The position numbers and the translations under genes are program-made. Source: Paracoccaceae bacterium (GTDB taxonomy: Bacteria > Pseudomonadota > Alphaproteobacteria > Rhodobacterales > Rhodobacteraceae). Taken from it: a stretch of 64,000 nt of DNA. Where the stretch lies: the NCBI GenBank assembly GCA_019090795.1, contig JAHRVG010000097.1, positions 1 through 64,000 on the forward strand. The letters are read 5' to 3'. Below the pieces are notes generated by a model. That model had not been told where the DNA came from. It saw only the letters and a program-made list of their open reading frames with translations, and ran no database searches. Positions 27,169-37,340 of the stretch are shown here, piece by piece (positions within the stretch are counted from its first letter, which is position 1; each line of letters starts with the position of its first letter).

Positions 27169-27978
27169 ATGAACCCCCTATTCCCCGACATCACCGTAAA
27201 TGGTGAACTGATCCCCTCGGCAGCAATCGCTGCCGAGGCCCAGAACCACAATGCCCCGTCTGACAAACCGGGCTTTGCTTGGCGCGCCGCCGCGCGCGCC
27301 TTGGCGATCCGCGCATTAATGCTGCAACAAGCGTCCAAACTGGGGCTCGAACCCCAGCCCCAGCCGGTTGGTGAAAACAACATGGAAACGGACGAAGAAT
27401 CCTTGATCCGCGCCCTCAGCGAGTTGGAGATCGAACCCGAAGGCATCACTGAACCCCAATGTCAGGCTATCTATGACCGCCAGCCAGACAGCTTTCGCGC
27501 GCCGGACCTGTTCCAACCGGCCCATATGCTGTTTCCCGCCAAACCAGATGATCTGGCGGCACGGGCGGAAGCCAAAGCGAACGCGGAAATAATCCTCGCC
27601 AAGGTTCAGGCCAATCCTAAAAGTTTTGCCCACCTAGCCAAAGAGGTCTCCGCCTGCCCGTCCAAGGATAACGGCGGACAGCTGGGCCAAATCGGCAGTG
27701 GCGACACTGTGCCCGAATTCGAGGAGGTGCTGAAAACCCTGCCCATCGGTGAAATCCACAAGGAAGCTGTCGATACGCGTTTCGGTTTCCACATCATCCG
27801 CATGGACGAGAAAGCCCTTGGCGAACAGCTGCCCTTTGATGTGGTGAAACACCAGATCATGGAACGTCTGGAACAGGTGGCCTGGATGAAAGCTGCCTCG
27901 CTCTATGCGCAGGGTCTGGTCGAATCCGCCGAAATCACCGGCATTGATCTCGGTCAGAAAAACAACAAACCAAACTAG
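27169..27978 (+). CDS. Parvulin-type peptidyl-prolyl isomerase of the nar operon
   Basis: This 269-aa protein starts MNPLFPDITVNGELIPSA. The ATG at 27169 lies 8 bp after narI; a longer frame starts inside narI. The C-terminal half is a rotamase/PpiC domain (about residues 125-225) with FAHLAKEVSACPSKDNGGQL, GDTVPEFEEVL and FGFHIIRMD. There is no signal peptide, so it acts in the cytoplasm. A PpiC-type gene after narI is also found in Pseudomonas aeruginosa nar operons, and a role in folding or maturation of the reductase is plausible but unproven. A terminator follows directly. Confidence 0.87.
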   Translation: MNPLFPDITVNGELIPSAAIAAEAQNHNAPSDKPGFAWRAAARALAIRALMLQQASKLGLEPQPQPVGENNMETDEESLIRALSELEIEPEGITEPQCQAIYDRQPDSFRAPDLFQPAHMLFPAKPDDLAARAEAKANAEIILAKVQANPKSFAHLAKEVSACPSKDNGGQLGQIGSGDTVPEFEEVLKTLPIGEIHKEAVDTRFGFHIIRMDEKALGEQLPFDVVKHQIMERLEQVAWMKAASLYAQGLVESAEITGIDLGQKNNKPN

Positions 27979-27981
27979 ACC

Positions 27982-28006
27982 GAAGGGGGCATCATTTGCC
28001 CCCTTC
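27982..28006 (+). terminator. Terminator at end of nar operon
   Basis: GAAGGGGGC-ATCATTT-GCCCCCTTC is a perfect 9-bp stem with a 7-base loop four bases after the parvulin stop. It marks the end of the narK1-narK2-narGHJI unit. The U-run is weak. Confidence 0.75.
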
Positions 28007-28096
28007 CACTCTCATATCCGTGACAATTATCCCCCGAGCAGAGCGGCAGTCGCGCGTAGCGCTCAAACAGATTGCCCCAAAAGGGGCGCCGCAAAA

Positions 28097-28993
28097 TCAC
28101 TCCTGCACAAACGGTGCAAGACTCTCGATAAACGTTTCGATGAAATCAATCGTCAGCATAGAAATCGGCGTATGAGTTGGGTGCAGGATCGACAATTGAT
28201 GGGATAATACCGGGCGGAAAGGCTTAACCACCAGATTGTGGGCTTTGTAGGCTTGGGCGTCCAGCGCACTGACAACTGAAACCCCGCCCCCCGCAGCAAC
28301 CATCAAACAAGCGGTCGAAAACTGGCGCGCCTCCATCCAACTCGGCATAGCAACACCACGCTCGCTAAAGCGGCTTTGCAGTTCTTGATAGAACGGCCCG
28401 TCCCGGCGAGTGTGGATCAGGCGTTCTTGCGCCAGATCTTCGGGCCAGATTTCGGCGCGATCCGCCAGAGCATGCCCCACTGGCAGAATACAAACCGTTC
28501 GAATGGCGATGGTTTGGCTCTCGACCGCCGGGTGGCCGGTGAACCCGTCGGTGATGCCACAACTATACTGGTCCTGAATAATCCATTCCAGAATCCGCTC
28601 GGGTCGGTCCGGCTCCAGCACTGCAGTTACATTCGGGCGATCCGCCAGAAATCGCGCCAGAACCTGCGGCAAGTGCACCGCCGCGAAACCCGACAGGCAG
28701 GCAATCCTGAGGTGCCCCGCCTTGCGGTTGGTCAAGTCCTGCGTCAACTCCTCGATATGATTGAGGCTATCGAGCAGGCGTTCCACCTCGGCCAGCAAAT
28801 AGCGCGACTCTTGCGTTGGCACCAAGCGCCCCTCTGTGCGCGTAAACAATGCGAATCCCACGGAATCACCAAAGCTCGCAAGCAACCGACTCACTGCCGG
28901 TTGTGATACTTTCAACTGCTCAGCCGCCCCCGTCATGCTGCCCAAACGGGCAACTTCGCGAAAAGCTTGCAACTGTCGAAGTCTTAACGCCAC
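28097..28993 (-). CDS. LysR-family transcriptional regulator
   Basis: This 298-aa LysR protein has an N-terminal winged helix-turn-helix (RLRQLQAFREVARLGSMTGA, then LKVSQPAVSRLLASFG) and a C-terminal effector-binding domain from about residue 90. It diverges from ugpBAEC with 211 bp between the starts, the usual position of a LysR protein controlling the neighbouring operon. A perfect T-N11-A palindrome lies at 29050-29066. The effector is presumably a ligand or product of the transporter; glycerol-3-phosphate importers are more often under PHO control, so this pairing is of interest. Confidence 0.88.
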   Translation of the reverse strand: MALRLRQLQAFREVARLGSMTGAAEQLKVSQPAVSRLLASFGDSVGFALFTRTEGRLVPTQESRYLLAEVERLLDSLNHIEELTQDLTNRKAGHLRIACLSGFAAVHLPQVLARFLADRPNVTAVLEPDRPERILEWIIQDQYSCGITDGFTGHPAVESQTIAIRTVCILPVGHALADRAEIWPEDLAQERLIHTRRDGPFYQELQSRFSERGVAMPSWMEARQFSTACLMVAAGGGVSVVSALDAQAYKAHNLVVKPFRPVLSHQLSILHPTHTPISMLTIDFIETFIESLAPFVQE

Positions 28994-29049
28994 CGTAGAA
29001 CGCCCTGATTTGCCTGTTTTACAAGGGATTTTTGACCCTTCAGTTCAAG

Positions 29050-29066
29050 TATAACATTATGTTATA
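29050..29066. promoter_or_regulatory. LysR-type operator between the lysR gene and ugpB
   Basis: TATAACAT-T-ATGTTATA is a perfect 17-bp palindrome containing the LysR T-N11-A core. It lies 57 bp from the LysR start and about 140 bp from ugpB, in the divergent promoter region. Confidence 0.7.
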
Positions 29067-29204
29067 TTTTAATAGGGAAAATCTTCATTTGAATTATATT
29101 TTTGAACGTGCTTGGCTTGTTACAGAACCGCCATAAAGCTGCAAAAAAAGCGTTACAAAATGGGCTTATGGCGTCGTTTGAACCGAACCGACTTGGAGAG
29201 AAAA

Positions 29205-30509
29205 ATGAAAAAATATATATTAGGATCCCTGGTTGCCGGATCGCTGATCGCCTTGGGCGCATCTGCATCTGCACAGGTAAAAGTGGAATGGTGGCACGCG
29301 ATGGGCGGGGCCAACAATGATCGCGTTAACAAAATTGCTACTGATTTCAACGCATCCCAATCTGCCTATGAAATCGTACCGACTAACAAAGGCAATTATA
29401 CCGAAACAATGACCGCCGCGATTGCCGCCTTCCGGGCGGGAGAGCAGCCCCATATCGTGCAGGTTTTCGAGGTCGGCACCGCTACCATGATGGCCGCCAA
29501 AGGCGCCATTGTACCGGTTGAAAAACTGATGAAGGACGCTGGCGAACCTTTCGATAAATCCGACTATCTGCCAGCCGTAATTTCCTATTACCAAACACCT
29601 GAGGGCGAATTGCTGTCGATGCCGTTCAACAGCTCGACCCCGGTTCTGTGGTACAATGCCGACGCATTGGAAGCAGCGGGCGCCGCCGAGCCGAAAACAT
29701 GGGACGAGGTAAAAGTCGCCGCCAAGAAACTGGTTGATAACGGCATGGCTTGCGGGTTGTCCTTTGGCTGGCAGTCCTGGGTGATGGTCGAAAATTTCTC
29801 GGCCTGGCACAACCTTGAAATGGGCACCAAGGAAAACGGCTTTGCCGGATTTGATACCGAGTTTACCTTTAACAACGATGCGGTGAAGACCCGTCTTGCC
29901 GATGTCGCAACCATGTCTGCGGACAAGAGCTTTGTTTACGGCGGGCGACGCGGCGACAGCCTGCCGTTGTTCACCAATGGCGAATGCGGCATGTGGATGA
30001 ACTCTTCCGCCTATTATGGCTCGATGAAAGCTCAGGCCAAGTTCAACTTTGCCCAAACTATGCTGCCGCTGGATACCTCGCTGGCAAGCGCCCCCCAAAA
30101 CTCGATCATTGGCGGCGCCACCCTTTGGGTTCTGGGCGGGCACGAATCTGACGAGTACAAAGGCGTTGCCAAGTTCATGACCTACCTGTCCTCGCCCGAG
30201 GTGCAGGCATGGTGGCATCAGGAAACCGGCTATGTACCAATCACCACCGCTGCTTATGAGTTGTCCAAGAAACAGGGTTTCTATGACAGCAACCCAGGCA
30301 CCGACACCGCGATCAAACAGCTGAGCCTGAACACGCCGACACCGAACTCGCGCGGTCTGCGTTTTGGTAACTTTGTTCAGATCCGCGATGTGATCAACGA
30401 GGAACTGGAGGCACTCTGGGCTGGCGACAAATCCGCGAGTGATGCAATGGATGCCGCTGTTGAGCGTGGCAATACCCTGCTGCGTAAATTCGAACGTTCT
30501 GTAAAATAG
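29205..30509 (+). CDS. ugpB: Glycerol-3-phosphate ABC transporter binding protein UgpB
   Basis: This 434-aa periplasmic binding protein has a signal peptide MKKYILGSLVAGSLIALGA ending at SAQ-V. The mature sequence VKVEWWHAMGGANNDRV and the later FNSSTPVLWYNADAL match UgpB, the binding protein for glycerol-3-phosphate and glycerophosphodiesters. The ATG at 29205 follows TTGGAGAGAAAA; the frame is open to 29112 but has no better site. Its gene heads ugpBAEC. A hairpin after it (30528-30554) would keep its level above that of the permeases. Confidence 0.92.
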   Translation: MKKYILGSLVAGSLIALGASASAQVKVEWWHAMGGANNDRVNKIATDFNASQSAYEIVPTNKGNYTETMTAAIAAFRAGEQPHIVQVFEVGTATMMAAKGAIVPVEKLMKDAGEPFDKSDYLPAVISYYQTPEGELLSMPFNSSTPVLWYNADALEAAGAAEPKTWDEVKVAAKKLVDNGMACGLSFGWQSWVMVENFSAWHNLEMGTKENGFAGFDTEFTFNNDAVKTRLADVATMSADKSFVYGGRRGDSLPLFTNGECGMWMNSSAYYGSMKAQAKFNFAQTMLPLDTSLASAPQNSIIGGATLWVLGGHESDEYKGVAKFMTYLSSPEVQAWWHQETGYVPITTAAYELSKKQGFYDSNPGTDTAIKQLSLNTPTPNSRGLRFGNFVQIRDVINEELEALWAGDKSASDAMDAAVERGNTLLRKFERSVK

Positions 30510-30527
30510 AGTTTTAACCCTCTCTTG

Positions 30528-30554
30528 CCTCGCGCCTCCTCGGCGCGGGGTTTT
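30528..30554 (+). terminator. Attenuating hairpin between ugpB and ugpA
   Basis: CCTCGCGCC pairs with GGCGCGGGG (one G-U pair) across a 5-base loop, followed by TTTT. It is a short intrinsic terminator positioned to let part of transcription continue into ugpAEC. Confidence 0.7.
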
Positions 30555-30571
30555 CCAATTCGGAGGCTTTG

Positions 30572-31453
30572 ATGCTCAAACGTGTGCATTTCCCCAGCTC
30601 ATTGCTGCCCTACCTGCTGGTGGCCCCGCAGATCATCATCACCTTGGTGTTCTTCATGTGGCCCGCAAGCCAGGCGATCTACCAATCCTTCCTGATCGAG
30701 GACGCCTTTGGCCTGAGCACGGAATTTGTCTGGTTTGAAAACTTCGAATACCTGTGGAATGACAAGCATTACCACGCTGCCTTTATTCGCACCGGCTTCT
30801 TTTCGCTGGCCGTTGCCTTCCTGTCGATGTCCGTAGCCCTGATCCTTGCCGCCTATGCAGATCGGGTGATCAAAGGCGCGATGACCTATCGCACCTTGCT
30901 CATTTGGCCCTACGCCGTTGCCCCCGTTCTGGCAGGCGCGCTGTGGCTGTTCATGTTCAACCCGACGATCGGAATATTCCCCTATTTGCTGAAATACATC
31001 GGCTATGACTGGAACCACTACCTGAACGGCAATCAAGCAATGGGCCTGATCATCATGGCCGCCGCATGGAAACAGGTCGCATATAACTTCCTGTTCTACC
31101 TCGCCGCCATGCAATCCATCCCCAAGTCGATCATTGAGGCCGCCGCAATTGACGGCGCAGGCCCAATGAAACGCTTTTGGACCCTGATCCTGCCCTTGGT
31201 GTCGCCCACCACATTTTTCCTGTTGGTGATAAATGCGGTCTATGCGTTCTTTGACACCTTCGGCATCGTTCACGCCATCACCCAAGGCGGTCCGGCCGGA
31301 TCAACCACAATCCTCGTCTACAAAGTGTTCAACGACGGCTTTATCGGCCTCGATCTGGGCGGGTCCGCCGCCCAATCGGTGATCCTGATGATCCTTGTGA
31401 TCGCCATGACCGCAGTGCAATTTGGTTACTTTGAGAAGAAGGTGGAATACTGA
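30572..31453 (+). CDS. ugpA: Glycerol-3-phosphate ABC transporter permease UgpA
   Basis: This 293-aa MalF-type permease has six helices. Its coupling loop is [20 protein letters not shown] and its late motif is [29 protein letters not shown] stands directly before the ATG at 30572. The stop overlaps the ugpE start by one base (TGATG), indicating coupling. It pairs with UgpE in the inner membrane. Confidence 0.93.
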   Translation: MLKRVHFPSSLLPYLLVAPQIIITLVFFMWPASQAIYQSFLIEDAFGLSTEFVWFENFEYLWNDKHYHAAFIRTGFFSLAVAFLSMSVALILAAYADRVIKGAMTYRTLLIWPYAVAPVLAGALWLFMFNPTIGIFPYLLKYIGYDWNHYLNGNQAMGLIIMAAAWKQVAYNFLFYLAAMQSIPKSIIEAAAIDGAGPMKRFWTLILPLVSPTTFFLLVINAVYAFFDTFGIVHAITQGGPAGSTTILVYKVFNDGFIGLDLGGSAAQSVILMILVIAMTAVQFGYFEKKVEY

Positions 31454-32301
31454 TGATCGAGAAACGCCCGCTTCTGACTGTGCTAACGCATATTTTCCTG
31501 ATCCTAGGGGTACTGATGGTCGCCTTGCCGATCTGGATCACCTTTGTTGGCTCCACCCACGAGGCCGAACGTATGTTGCAAAAGCCAATCCCCATGTGGC
31601 CGGGCGATCAGTTTCTGAACAACTTCAACAGCACGTTTTTCGGCGCAGGTTCCCATGGCGATAGCGCACCAGTGTGGCGGATGATGCTGAACTCGCTGGT
31701 GGTAGCGCTGATGATTGCAGGTGGCAAAATCGCTATTTCGATCATTTCTGCCTTTGCCATTGTTTATTTCAAATTCCCCTTTCGCATGGGGTTTTTCTGG
31801 ATGATTTTCATCACCCTGATGCTGCCGGTAGAGGTGCGCATCTTGCCCACATTTGAGGTGGTGGCCAATCTTGGTATGATCGACAGCTATTGGGGGCTGA
31901 CAATCCCGCTGATTGCCTCGGCCACGGCCACCTTCATGTTCCGGCAGGTATTTCTGACCATACCCGACGAGATGCTGGAATCCGCTCGCATTGATGGCGC
32001 GGGGCCAATGCGGTTCTTCTGGGATATCCTGCTGCCGCTGTCGCGCACCAATATTGCCGCGATGTTTGTGATCCTGTTCATTTACGGCTGGAACCAATAC
32101 CTGTGGCCGCTGCTAATCACCACGGACAGTGACATGACCACCATCGTGATGAGCATCAAGCAAATGTTGGAATCCGCCGAGCAAACCCCCGAATGGAACA
32201 TCATCATGATGACCGCCCTGTTGGCAATGATTCCGCCGATTTTTGTGGTGGTCGCGATGCAAAAGCTCTTTGTGCAGGGCTTGACCGAAACTGATAAATA
32301 G
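31453..32301 (+). CDS. ugpE: Glycerol-3-phosphate ABC transporter permease UgpE
   Basis: This 282-aa MalG-type permease has the N-terminal helix at about residues 12-32, the coupling loop IPDEMLESARIDGAGPMRFF, and the conserved FIYGWNQYLWPLLIT near the fifth helix. It forms the import channel with UgpA. The C-terminus ends KLFVQGLTETDK, typical of MalG proteins. UgpC follows after 11 bp. Confidence 0.93.
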   Translation: MIEKRPLLTVLTHIFLILGVLMVALPIWITFVGSTHEAERMLQKPIPMWPGDQFLNNFNSTFFGAGSHGDSAPVWRMMLNSLVVALMIAGGKIAISIISAFAIVYFKFPFRMGFFWMIFITLMLPVEVRILPTFEVVANLGMIDSYWGLTIPLIASATATFMFRQVFLTIPDEMLESARIDGAGPMRFFWDILLPLSRTNIAAMFVILFIYGWNQYLWPLLITTDSDMTTIVMSIKQMLESAEQTPEWNIIMMTALLAMIPPIFVVVAMQKLFVQGLTETDK

Positions 32302-32312
32302 GAAGCCCGATA

Positions 32313-33359
32313 ATGGCCAGTATTACCCTTGACAACCTGACGAAAACCTACGGCAACACCGAGGTGCTGCACCACATCGAAGGGTCGATTAACGACGGCG
32401 AGTTCGTCGTGATCGTTGGCCCCTCGGGCTGTGGTAAATCCACCCTGCTGCGCATGGTGGCAGGGTTGGAAACGGTGACATCGGGCGAGATTTCGATTGG
32501 CGACAAGATGGTCAATGATCTGGAACCAGCTGATCGCGATATCGCAATGGTGTTCCAGAATTACGCGCTCTACCCCCACATGACGGTAGAGCAGAACATG
32601 GGATATGGCCTCAAAATCCGCAAGCTGCCCAAAGCCGAAGTGCGTCAGCGTGTTGAAGAGGCCGCAGATATTCTCGAAATCCGCGAATACTTGCCGCGCA
32701 AGCCGCGCCAATTGTCCGGTGGCCAGCGCCAGCGCGTTGCCATGGGCCGCGCCATTGTGCGCGATCCGCAGGTGTTTTTGTTTGACGAACCGTTGTCGAA
32801 TCTGGATGCCAAATTGCGGGTCCAAATGCGCCTGGAAATCCGCAAACTGCAACGCCGTCTTGGGGTCACCGCCATTTACGTAACCCATGATCAGGTTGAG
32901 GCCATGACCCTCGGAGACCGCTTGATGGTGCTCAATGGAGGCTATGTCGAGCAATTCGGCACCCCGATTGAACTTTATGAACGCCCCGCCTCCTTGTTTG
33001 TGGCCGGCTTCATTGGCAGCCCGGCAATGAATTTTCTACCAGCCAGCGCGGCGGCTGGCATTGTGACGCTGGAAAATGGCGTTGCTCTGGAAATGGACAA
33101 CACGGCAGATGGCAAAACCACATTGGGCATACGCCCGGAGCATCTGGTTTTATCCCAAGACGGGCCGCTAAGGCTGGTGGTAGAACTGCTAGAGCAACTG
33201 GGCGCCAACACGCTGATCCACGGTGTGCTAGAGGGCACGGATACCCAAGTTATCGCCAGTATGAACGGGGTGCAAAGCATTGAGGCCGGTACAGTTTTGA
33301 GCTTTGACACACCGACCAGAGATTTGCACCTGTTTGACGGGGACGGCAAGCGGATTTAG
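32313..33359 (+). CDS. ugpC: Glycerol-3-phosphate ABC transporter ATPase UgpC
   Basis: This 348-aa ATPase has Walker A GPSGCGKST, signature LSGGQRQRVAMGRAIV, Walker B VFLFDEPLSNLDAK, the H-loop THDQVEAMTL, and a C-terminal MalK-like regulatory domain from about residue 240. It is the last gene of ugpBAEC. No glycerophosphodiesterase (ugpQ) follows; the next 375 bases are gene-free. Confidence 0.94.
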   Translation: MASITLDNLTKTYGNTEVLHHIEGSINDGEFVVIVGPSGCGKSTLLRMVAGLETVTSGEISIGDKMVNDLEPADRDIAMVFQNYALYPHMTVEQNMGYGLKIRKLPKAEVRQRVEEAADILEIREYLPRKPRQLSGGQRQRVAMGRAIVRDPQVFLFDEPLSNLDAKLRVQMRLEIRKLQRRLGVTAIYVTHDQVEAMTLGDRLMVLNGGYVEQFGTPIELYERPASLFVAGFIGSPAMNFLPASAAAGIVTLENGVALEMDNTADGKTTLGIRPEHLVLSQDGPLRLVVELLEQLGANTLIHGVLEGTDTQVIASMNGVQSIEAGTVLSFDTPTRDLHLFDGDGKRI

Positions 33360-33734
33360 CAGCGCGCGCAGGGGTAACGCGATCTTATACCAAAATGGGT
33401 TATACCCCTTGCGACGTCAAATAACGTGGTTCAAAGCTTCTGGAACAATCGGCCTGACAAACCGACCGGAATCGCCAAAATCACCCAAATTCGAACAGGT
33501 GCAGGGCTTTCCCCCCTGAACGGCATGAACAACCGCAACGGCGGGCCCGCCTTTCTATACCCACATAGCAATGGTTTTTCCCCGCCAGCACTGCGCTGAT
33601 GCGGGGCGAAGATACGCGAGGACTGTATTTCCCTTGCAAGTCAGAGATGCCAAAACGACATCACAGGTCGGAATTGGGATTGGCCGCAGTAATTGCCCTG
33701 CTAGGGTGGCCCTGTTCACCACCGGAATGCCGCC
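33360..33734. other. Gene-free stretch between ugpC and the MFS gene
   Basis: No ORF with a ribosome site was found. A branched hairpin CCCCGC-CAGC...GCTG-AT-GCGGGG lies at 33580-33606 with no U-run on either side. It may be a degraded terminator or a structured RNA element. Nothing else was recognised. Confidence 0.4.
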
Positions 33735-34949
33735 ATGCGTTTAATGATTTCCTTTGCCGCCCTGTTCTTGTCCATTAGCCTGTTGCAACTCAGCTCTGGT
33801 GCCATCGGGCCGCTGGATGCATTGTCAGGGCTGCAATCGGGTTTCACCACAGCGCAAATCGGCTTGCTCGGCTCTGCGCATTTCCTCGGCTTTCTGGTCG
33901 GCTGCTGGTGGTCGCCGCGCCTGATGGGAAATGTGGGGCATTCACGGACCTTCGCCATTTTCGCCGCCTTCGGGGCCATCGGCGCAATTGCCCACCCAAT
34001 GCTGATTAGTCCGCTCAGCTGGGCCCTGCTGCGCATCCTCACCGGCCTTTGCGTTGCCGGTTGCTACACAGTGGTCGAGGCTTGGTTGCAAGCCAAGCTG
34101 ACCAACGAAAACCGGGGCCGCGTCATGGGCGGGTACCGCGTGGTAGACATCACCGCCTCGTCATTGGCGCAAATGATGATCGGCTTTCTGGAACCCGCCG
34201 CCTATCTCTCGTACAACCTGCTCGCCATCCTGTGTTGTGCTTGCCTGTTGCCCCTCGCGATGACCAAAACCACACAACCGGATGTGCCCAAAGCACTGAG
34301 CCTGCAACCGCGCAAAAGCTGGCGCACTTCGCCGCTCGGCGTGGCCGGAGTGCTGGTCGCCGGGGTAACCACTGCTGCCTTTCGCATGGTTGGCCCGCTT
34401 TACGGAGTCGAGGTCGGTTTAACCTCGGCGCAGGTTGGGTATTTCATGGCGCTTGTGCTGGTCGGGGGGGCACTGGCGCAATACCCCATCGGCTGGTTTG
34501 CTGATAAATATGACCGTCGCTGGGTGCTGATATGGCTTTCCGTGGCCAGTATTTTCGCCTGCCTCGCCATGGCTGCCGTCAGCGATGGTAGCGCCCCCTC
34601 AATCCTTGCGACCGCAACTGTTTTCGGCTTTGCCACCTATCCGATTTTCTCGGTTTCCATCGCCCACGCAAATGATTTCTGCACCCCCGAGGACCGGGTC
34701 TCGCTGAATGCCTCGCTCTTTCTATTCTATGCTATCGGCGCGATATTTAGCCCGATTATTACCAGCTACCTGATCCAGGTATTCGGCCCCTTCGCCCTGT
34801 TTGCCTTTGTCAGCATCGCCCACGCCCTATTGCTGATCTTTGGCCTGTCACGCAGCCGCGTTAGGGCCACCAGCAAAGCTAAAACCCGCTATAAATACGT
34901 GCCGAGAACATCCTTTATCATCAACCGTCTGCTGCGGCGGCGAAAGTAA
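33735..34949 (+). CDS. Major-facilitator (YcaD/UMF2-like) transporter
   Basis: This 404-aa membrane protein has 12 predicted helices. The cytoplasmic loop motif GNVGHSRTF and the family segment EAWLQAKLTNENRGRVMGGYR after helix 4 resemble YcaD-type carriers of unknown substrate. The C-terminus is basic (IINRLLRRRK). It has no obvious operon partner: metG follows 157 bp later. The substrate cannot be assigned. Confidence 0.82.
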   Translation: MRLMISFAALFLSISLLQLSSGAIGPLDALSGLQSGFTTAQIGLLGSAHFLGFLVGCWWSPRLMGNVGHSRTFAIFAAFGAIGAIAHPMLISPLSWALLRILTGLCVAGCYTVVEAWLQAKLTNENRGRVMGGYRVVDITASSLAQMMIGFLEPAAYLSYNLLAILCCACLLPLAMTKTTQPDVPKALSLQPRKSWRTSPLGVAGVLVAGVTTAAFRMVGPLYGVEVGLTSAQVGYFMALVLVGGALAQYPIGWFADKYDRRWVLIWLSVASIFACLAMAAVSDGSAPSILATATVFGFATYPIFSVSIAHANDFCTPEDRVSLNASLFLFYAIGAIFSPIITSYLIQVFGPFALFAFVSIAHALLLIFGLSRSRVRATSKAKTRYKYVPRTSFIINRLLRRRK

Positions 34950-35106
34950 ACTGCCCGCGCCAACATCCGGATGGCGAATATAACGCCGCCCAATCTATGT
35001 TCAGGCAGAATAGTCACGTTTCCACAGTGCTTGCCAAGGTAATATCTGGCACTCCTGCCAGCCTTGGGATACACCTCATCAAAACCTATTCACGAATGGC
35101 GCAGAC

Positions 35107-36822
35107 ATGGCACGTATCCTTATCACTTCGGCAATTCCCTATATCAACGGGATCAAACATCTGGGCAATCTGGTTGGCAGCCAACTGCCATCAGATGTTT
35201 ACGCGCGTTTCAACCGCGCGCTTGGCAACGAAGTGATGTTTATCTGCGCGACCGACGAGCACGGCACCCCCGCTGAATTGGCGGCCGCCAAAGCTGGTAA
35301 GCCAGTTGCCGATTTCTGTGCAGAAATGCATGCAGTACAGGCAGATATTGCCAAGGGATTTCGCCTGTCATTTGATCATTTCGGGCGCTCCAGCTCTCAG
35401 CGCAACCACACGCTGACCCAGCATTTTGCGGGCAAACTGGCCGAGGCCGGTTTGATCCGCGAAGTATCCGAAAAGCAGGTCTATTCCAACGCCGATGGCC
35501 GCTATCTTCCGGACCGCTATATCGAGGGCACCTGCCCCAACTGCGGCTATGACGCCGCGCGCGGGGATCAATGTGAAAATTGCACCAAGCAGTTAGACCC
35601 GACCGACCTGCTGGAACCACGCTCCGCGATTTCCGGCTCGACCGATTTGGAGGTCCGTGAGACCAAACACCTTTATCTCTGTCAATCACAACTGCGCGAC
35701 AAACTGGATGCCTGGATCGACAGCAAGACCGATTGGCCAATTCTGACCACATCAATTGCAAAAAAGTGGCTGCACGACGGCGATGGATTGCAGGACCGTG
35801 GTATCACCCGTGACCTTGATTGGGGTATTCCGGTTAAAAAAGGCGCGGAAGAATGGCCCGGCATGGAAGGCAAAGTGTTTTACGTCTGGTTCGACGCCCC
35901 GATCGAATACATCGCTGCCACGGCAGAATGGGCCGATGCACATGGATATGACGATAGCAAATGGGAACGCTGGTGGCGCACCGATAAAGGCGCGGCTGAT
36001 GTGAAATATGTGCAATTCATGGGCAAGGATAATGTGCCCTTCCACACCCTTTCTTTCCCCTCGACTATCATGGGATCAAATGAGCCGTGGAAGCTGGTCG
36101 ATTTCATCAAATCCTTCAACTATCTGAATTATGACGGCGGGCAGTTTTCCACCTCCAAAGGCCGTGGCGTATTTATGAACGAGGCGCTGGAAATCCTGCC
36201 AAGCGATTATTGGCGCTGGTGGTTGCTGAGCCATGTGCCAGAAAGTTCCGACAGCGAATTTACATGGGACAGCTTTCAGCAAGGCGTGAACAAGGATCTG
36301 GCCGATGTGCTGGGCAATTTCGTTTCCCGCATCACAAAATTCTGCCGCGCCAAATTCGGCGAAGAAGTGCCAGCGGGCGGCGACTACGGCGCTGCCGAAC
36401 AAGCGGTGATCAACGAGATCAGCACCCGCCTTGCAGCCTACGAGGGCCACATGCAAGCGATTGAAATCCGCAAAGCCGCCGCCGAGTTGCGCGCCATCTG
36501 GGCCGCTGGCAACGAATACCTGCAAGCCGCTGCCCCTTGGACAACGTTCAAAACCGACCCCGAGGCCGCCGCCACAACCGTGCGCTTCGCCCTCAACCTG
36601 ATCCCGTTCTACGCGGTACTGTCAGAACCGTTCATTCCGGACGCCGCCGCCACCATGCTGGCGGCGATGAACGCGACGGGAACCGCTTGGCCCACAGACG
36701 TGGCCACAGCGCTAGGCACATTAAAGGCAGGCGACAGCTTCACCGTGCCTGACGTGATGTTCGCTAAAATCACCGACGATGCACGGGACGAAATGCAAGC
36801 GCGGTTCGCCGGGCGGAGCTAA
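35107..36822 (+). CDS. metG: Methionyl-tRNA synthetase
   Basis: This 571-aa class I aminoacyl-tRNA synthetase charges tRNA-Met. The HIGH-type motif is HLGN (residues 18-21). A zinc knuckle [17 protein letters not shown] lies near 142-158, and the KMSKS-type loop is FSTSKGRG near 345. An anticodon-binding helical domain completes the protein, which lacks the C-terminal EMAP-like dimerisation domain of the longer form. It is a single-gene unit; its stop is 5 bp from the convergent end of the LuxR-type gene. Confidence 0.96.
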   Translation: MARILITSAIPYINGIKHLGNLVGSQLPSDVYARFNRALGNEVMFICATDEHGTPAELAAAKAGKPVADFCAEMHAVQADIAKGFRLSFDHFGRSSSQRNHTLTQHFAGKLAEAGLIREVSEKQVYSNADGRYLPDRYIEGTCPNCGYDAARGDQCENCTKQLDPTDLLEPRSAISGSTDLEVRETKHLYLCQSQLRDKLDAWIDSKTDWPILTTSIAKKWLHDGDGLQDRGITRDLDWGIPVKKGAEEWPGMEGKVFYVWFDAPIEYIAATAEWADAHGYDDSKWERWWRTDKGAADVKYVQFMGKDNVPFHTLSFPSTIMGSNEPWKLVDFIKSFNYLNYDGGQFSTSKGRGVFMNEALEILPSDYWRWWLLSHVPESSDSEFTWDSFQQGVNKDLADVLGNFVSRITKFCRAKFGEEVPAGGDYGAAEQAVINEISTRLAAYEGHMQAIEIRKAAAELRAIWAAGNEYLQAAAPWTTFKTDPEAAATTVRFALNLIPFYAVLSEPFIPDAAATMLAAMNATGTAWPTDVATALGTLKAGDSFTVPDVMFAKITDDARDEMQARFAGRS

Positions 36823-36827
36823 TCCGC

Positions 36828-37340
36828 TCAGGCTTCTTCGCCGGACAAAAGCTCTTCCAAGAAAATACTCAATAGCTGCGCGCGGCTATCGACCTTTGCT
36901 TTCGCATAAATGCGCGCAGATTGAGCGCGCACCGTGCTTTGGGCAGTGCCCCGCATCCGAGCAATGGCTTCGTTATCCACACCCTTTAGAATAAACAACG
37001 CGATCTCGCGCTCGGAGGGCGTTAGCCGCCAATCCTCAAAAAAGGCGTTAATAAGATCATCCATTCCGCCCCGCGCGGCATGCAGGCCAACATCCATTTC
37101 CGCCATCCGGTGAAACAAGTCGCGCAGCTCAAACATCAGCAGGGCAACACCTGCCGTCAGGGCCAGTGCCGCGATCAATTCAAGGGTGGAATGGATGACA
37201 TCAAGATCATTTCCAGCCAGAAAATCAAATAACACATCGCCCACAAAGAACATCGCCGTCAGCGCTTGCAACAGGATGATCGCGGCGATGGTCAAGGCGC
37301 GCCGCTCTCGTTTCCCTTTGGGGAAAGGACGTTTGTTCAT
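36828..37340 (-). CDS. Membrane-anchored LuxR-type HTH regulator
   Basis: This 170-aa protein has two N-terminal membrane helices (about residues 15-40 and 50-70) and a C-terminal LuxR-type helix-turn-helix (LTPSEREIALFILKGVDNEA, then TVRAQSARIYAKAKV, residues ~103-160). It lacks receiver and PAS domains. The architecture suggests a one-component regulator that reads a membrane or redox signal. Its ATG overlaps the stop of the cytochrome b gene (ATGA), so it belongs to a PepSY - cytochrome b - regulator operon. Its target genes are unknown. Confidence 0.82.
   Translation of the reverse strand: MNKRPFPKGKRERRALTIAAIILLQALTAMFFVGDVLFDFLAGNDLDVIHSTLELIAALALTAGVALLMFELRDLFHRMAEMDVGLHAARGGMDDLINAFFEDWRLTPSEREIALFILKGVDNEAIARMRGTAQSTVRAQSARIYAKAKVDSRAQLLSIFLEELLSGEEA

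Noticed and set aside
33580-33606. Hairpin as terminator of ugpBAEC
   Set aside because: It lies over 200 bp after ugpC and has no U-run in either direction.
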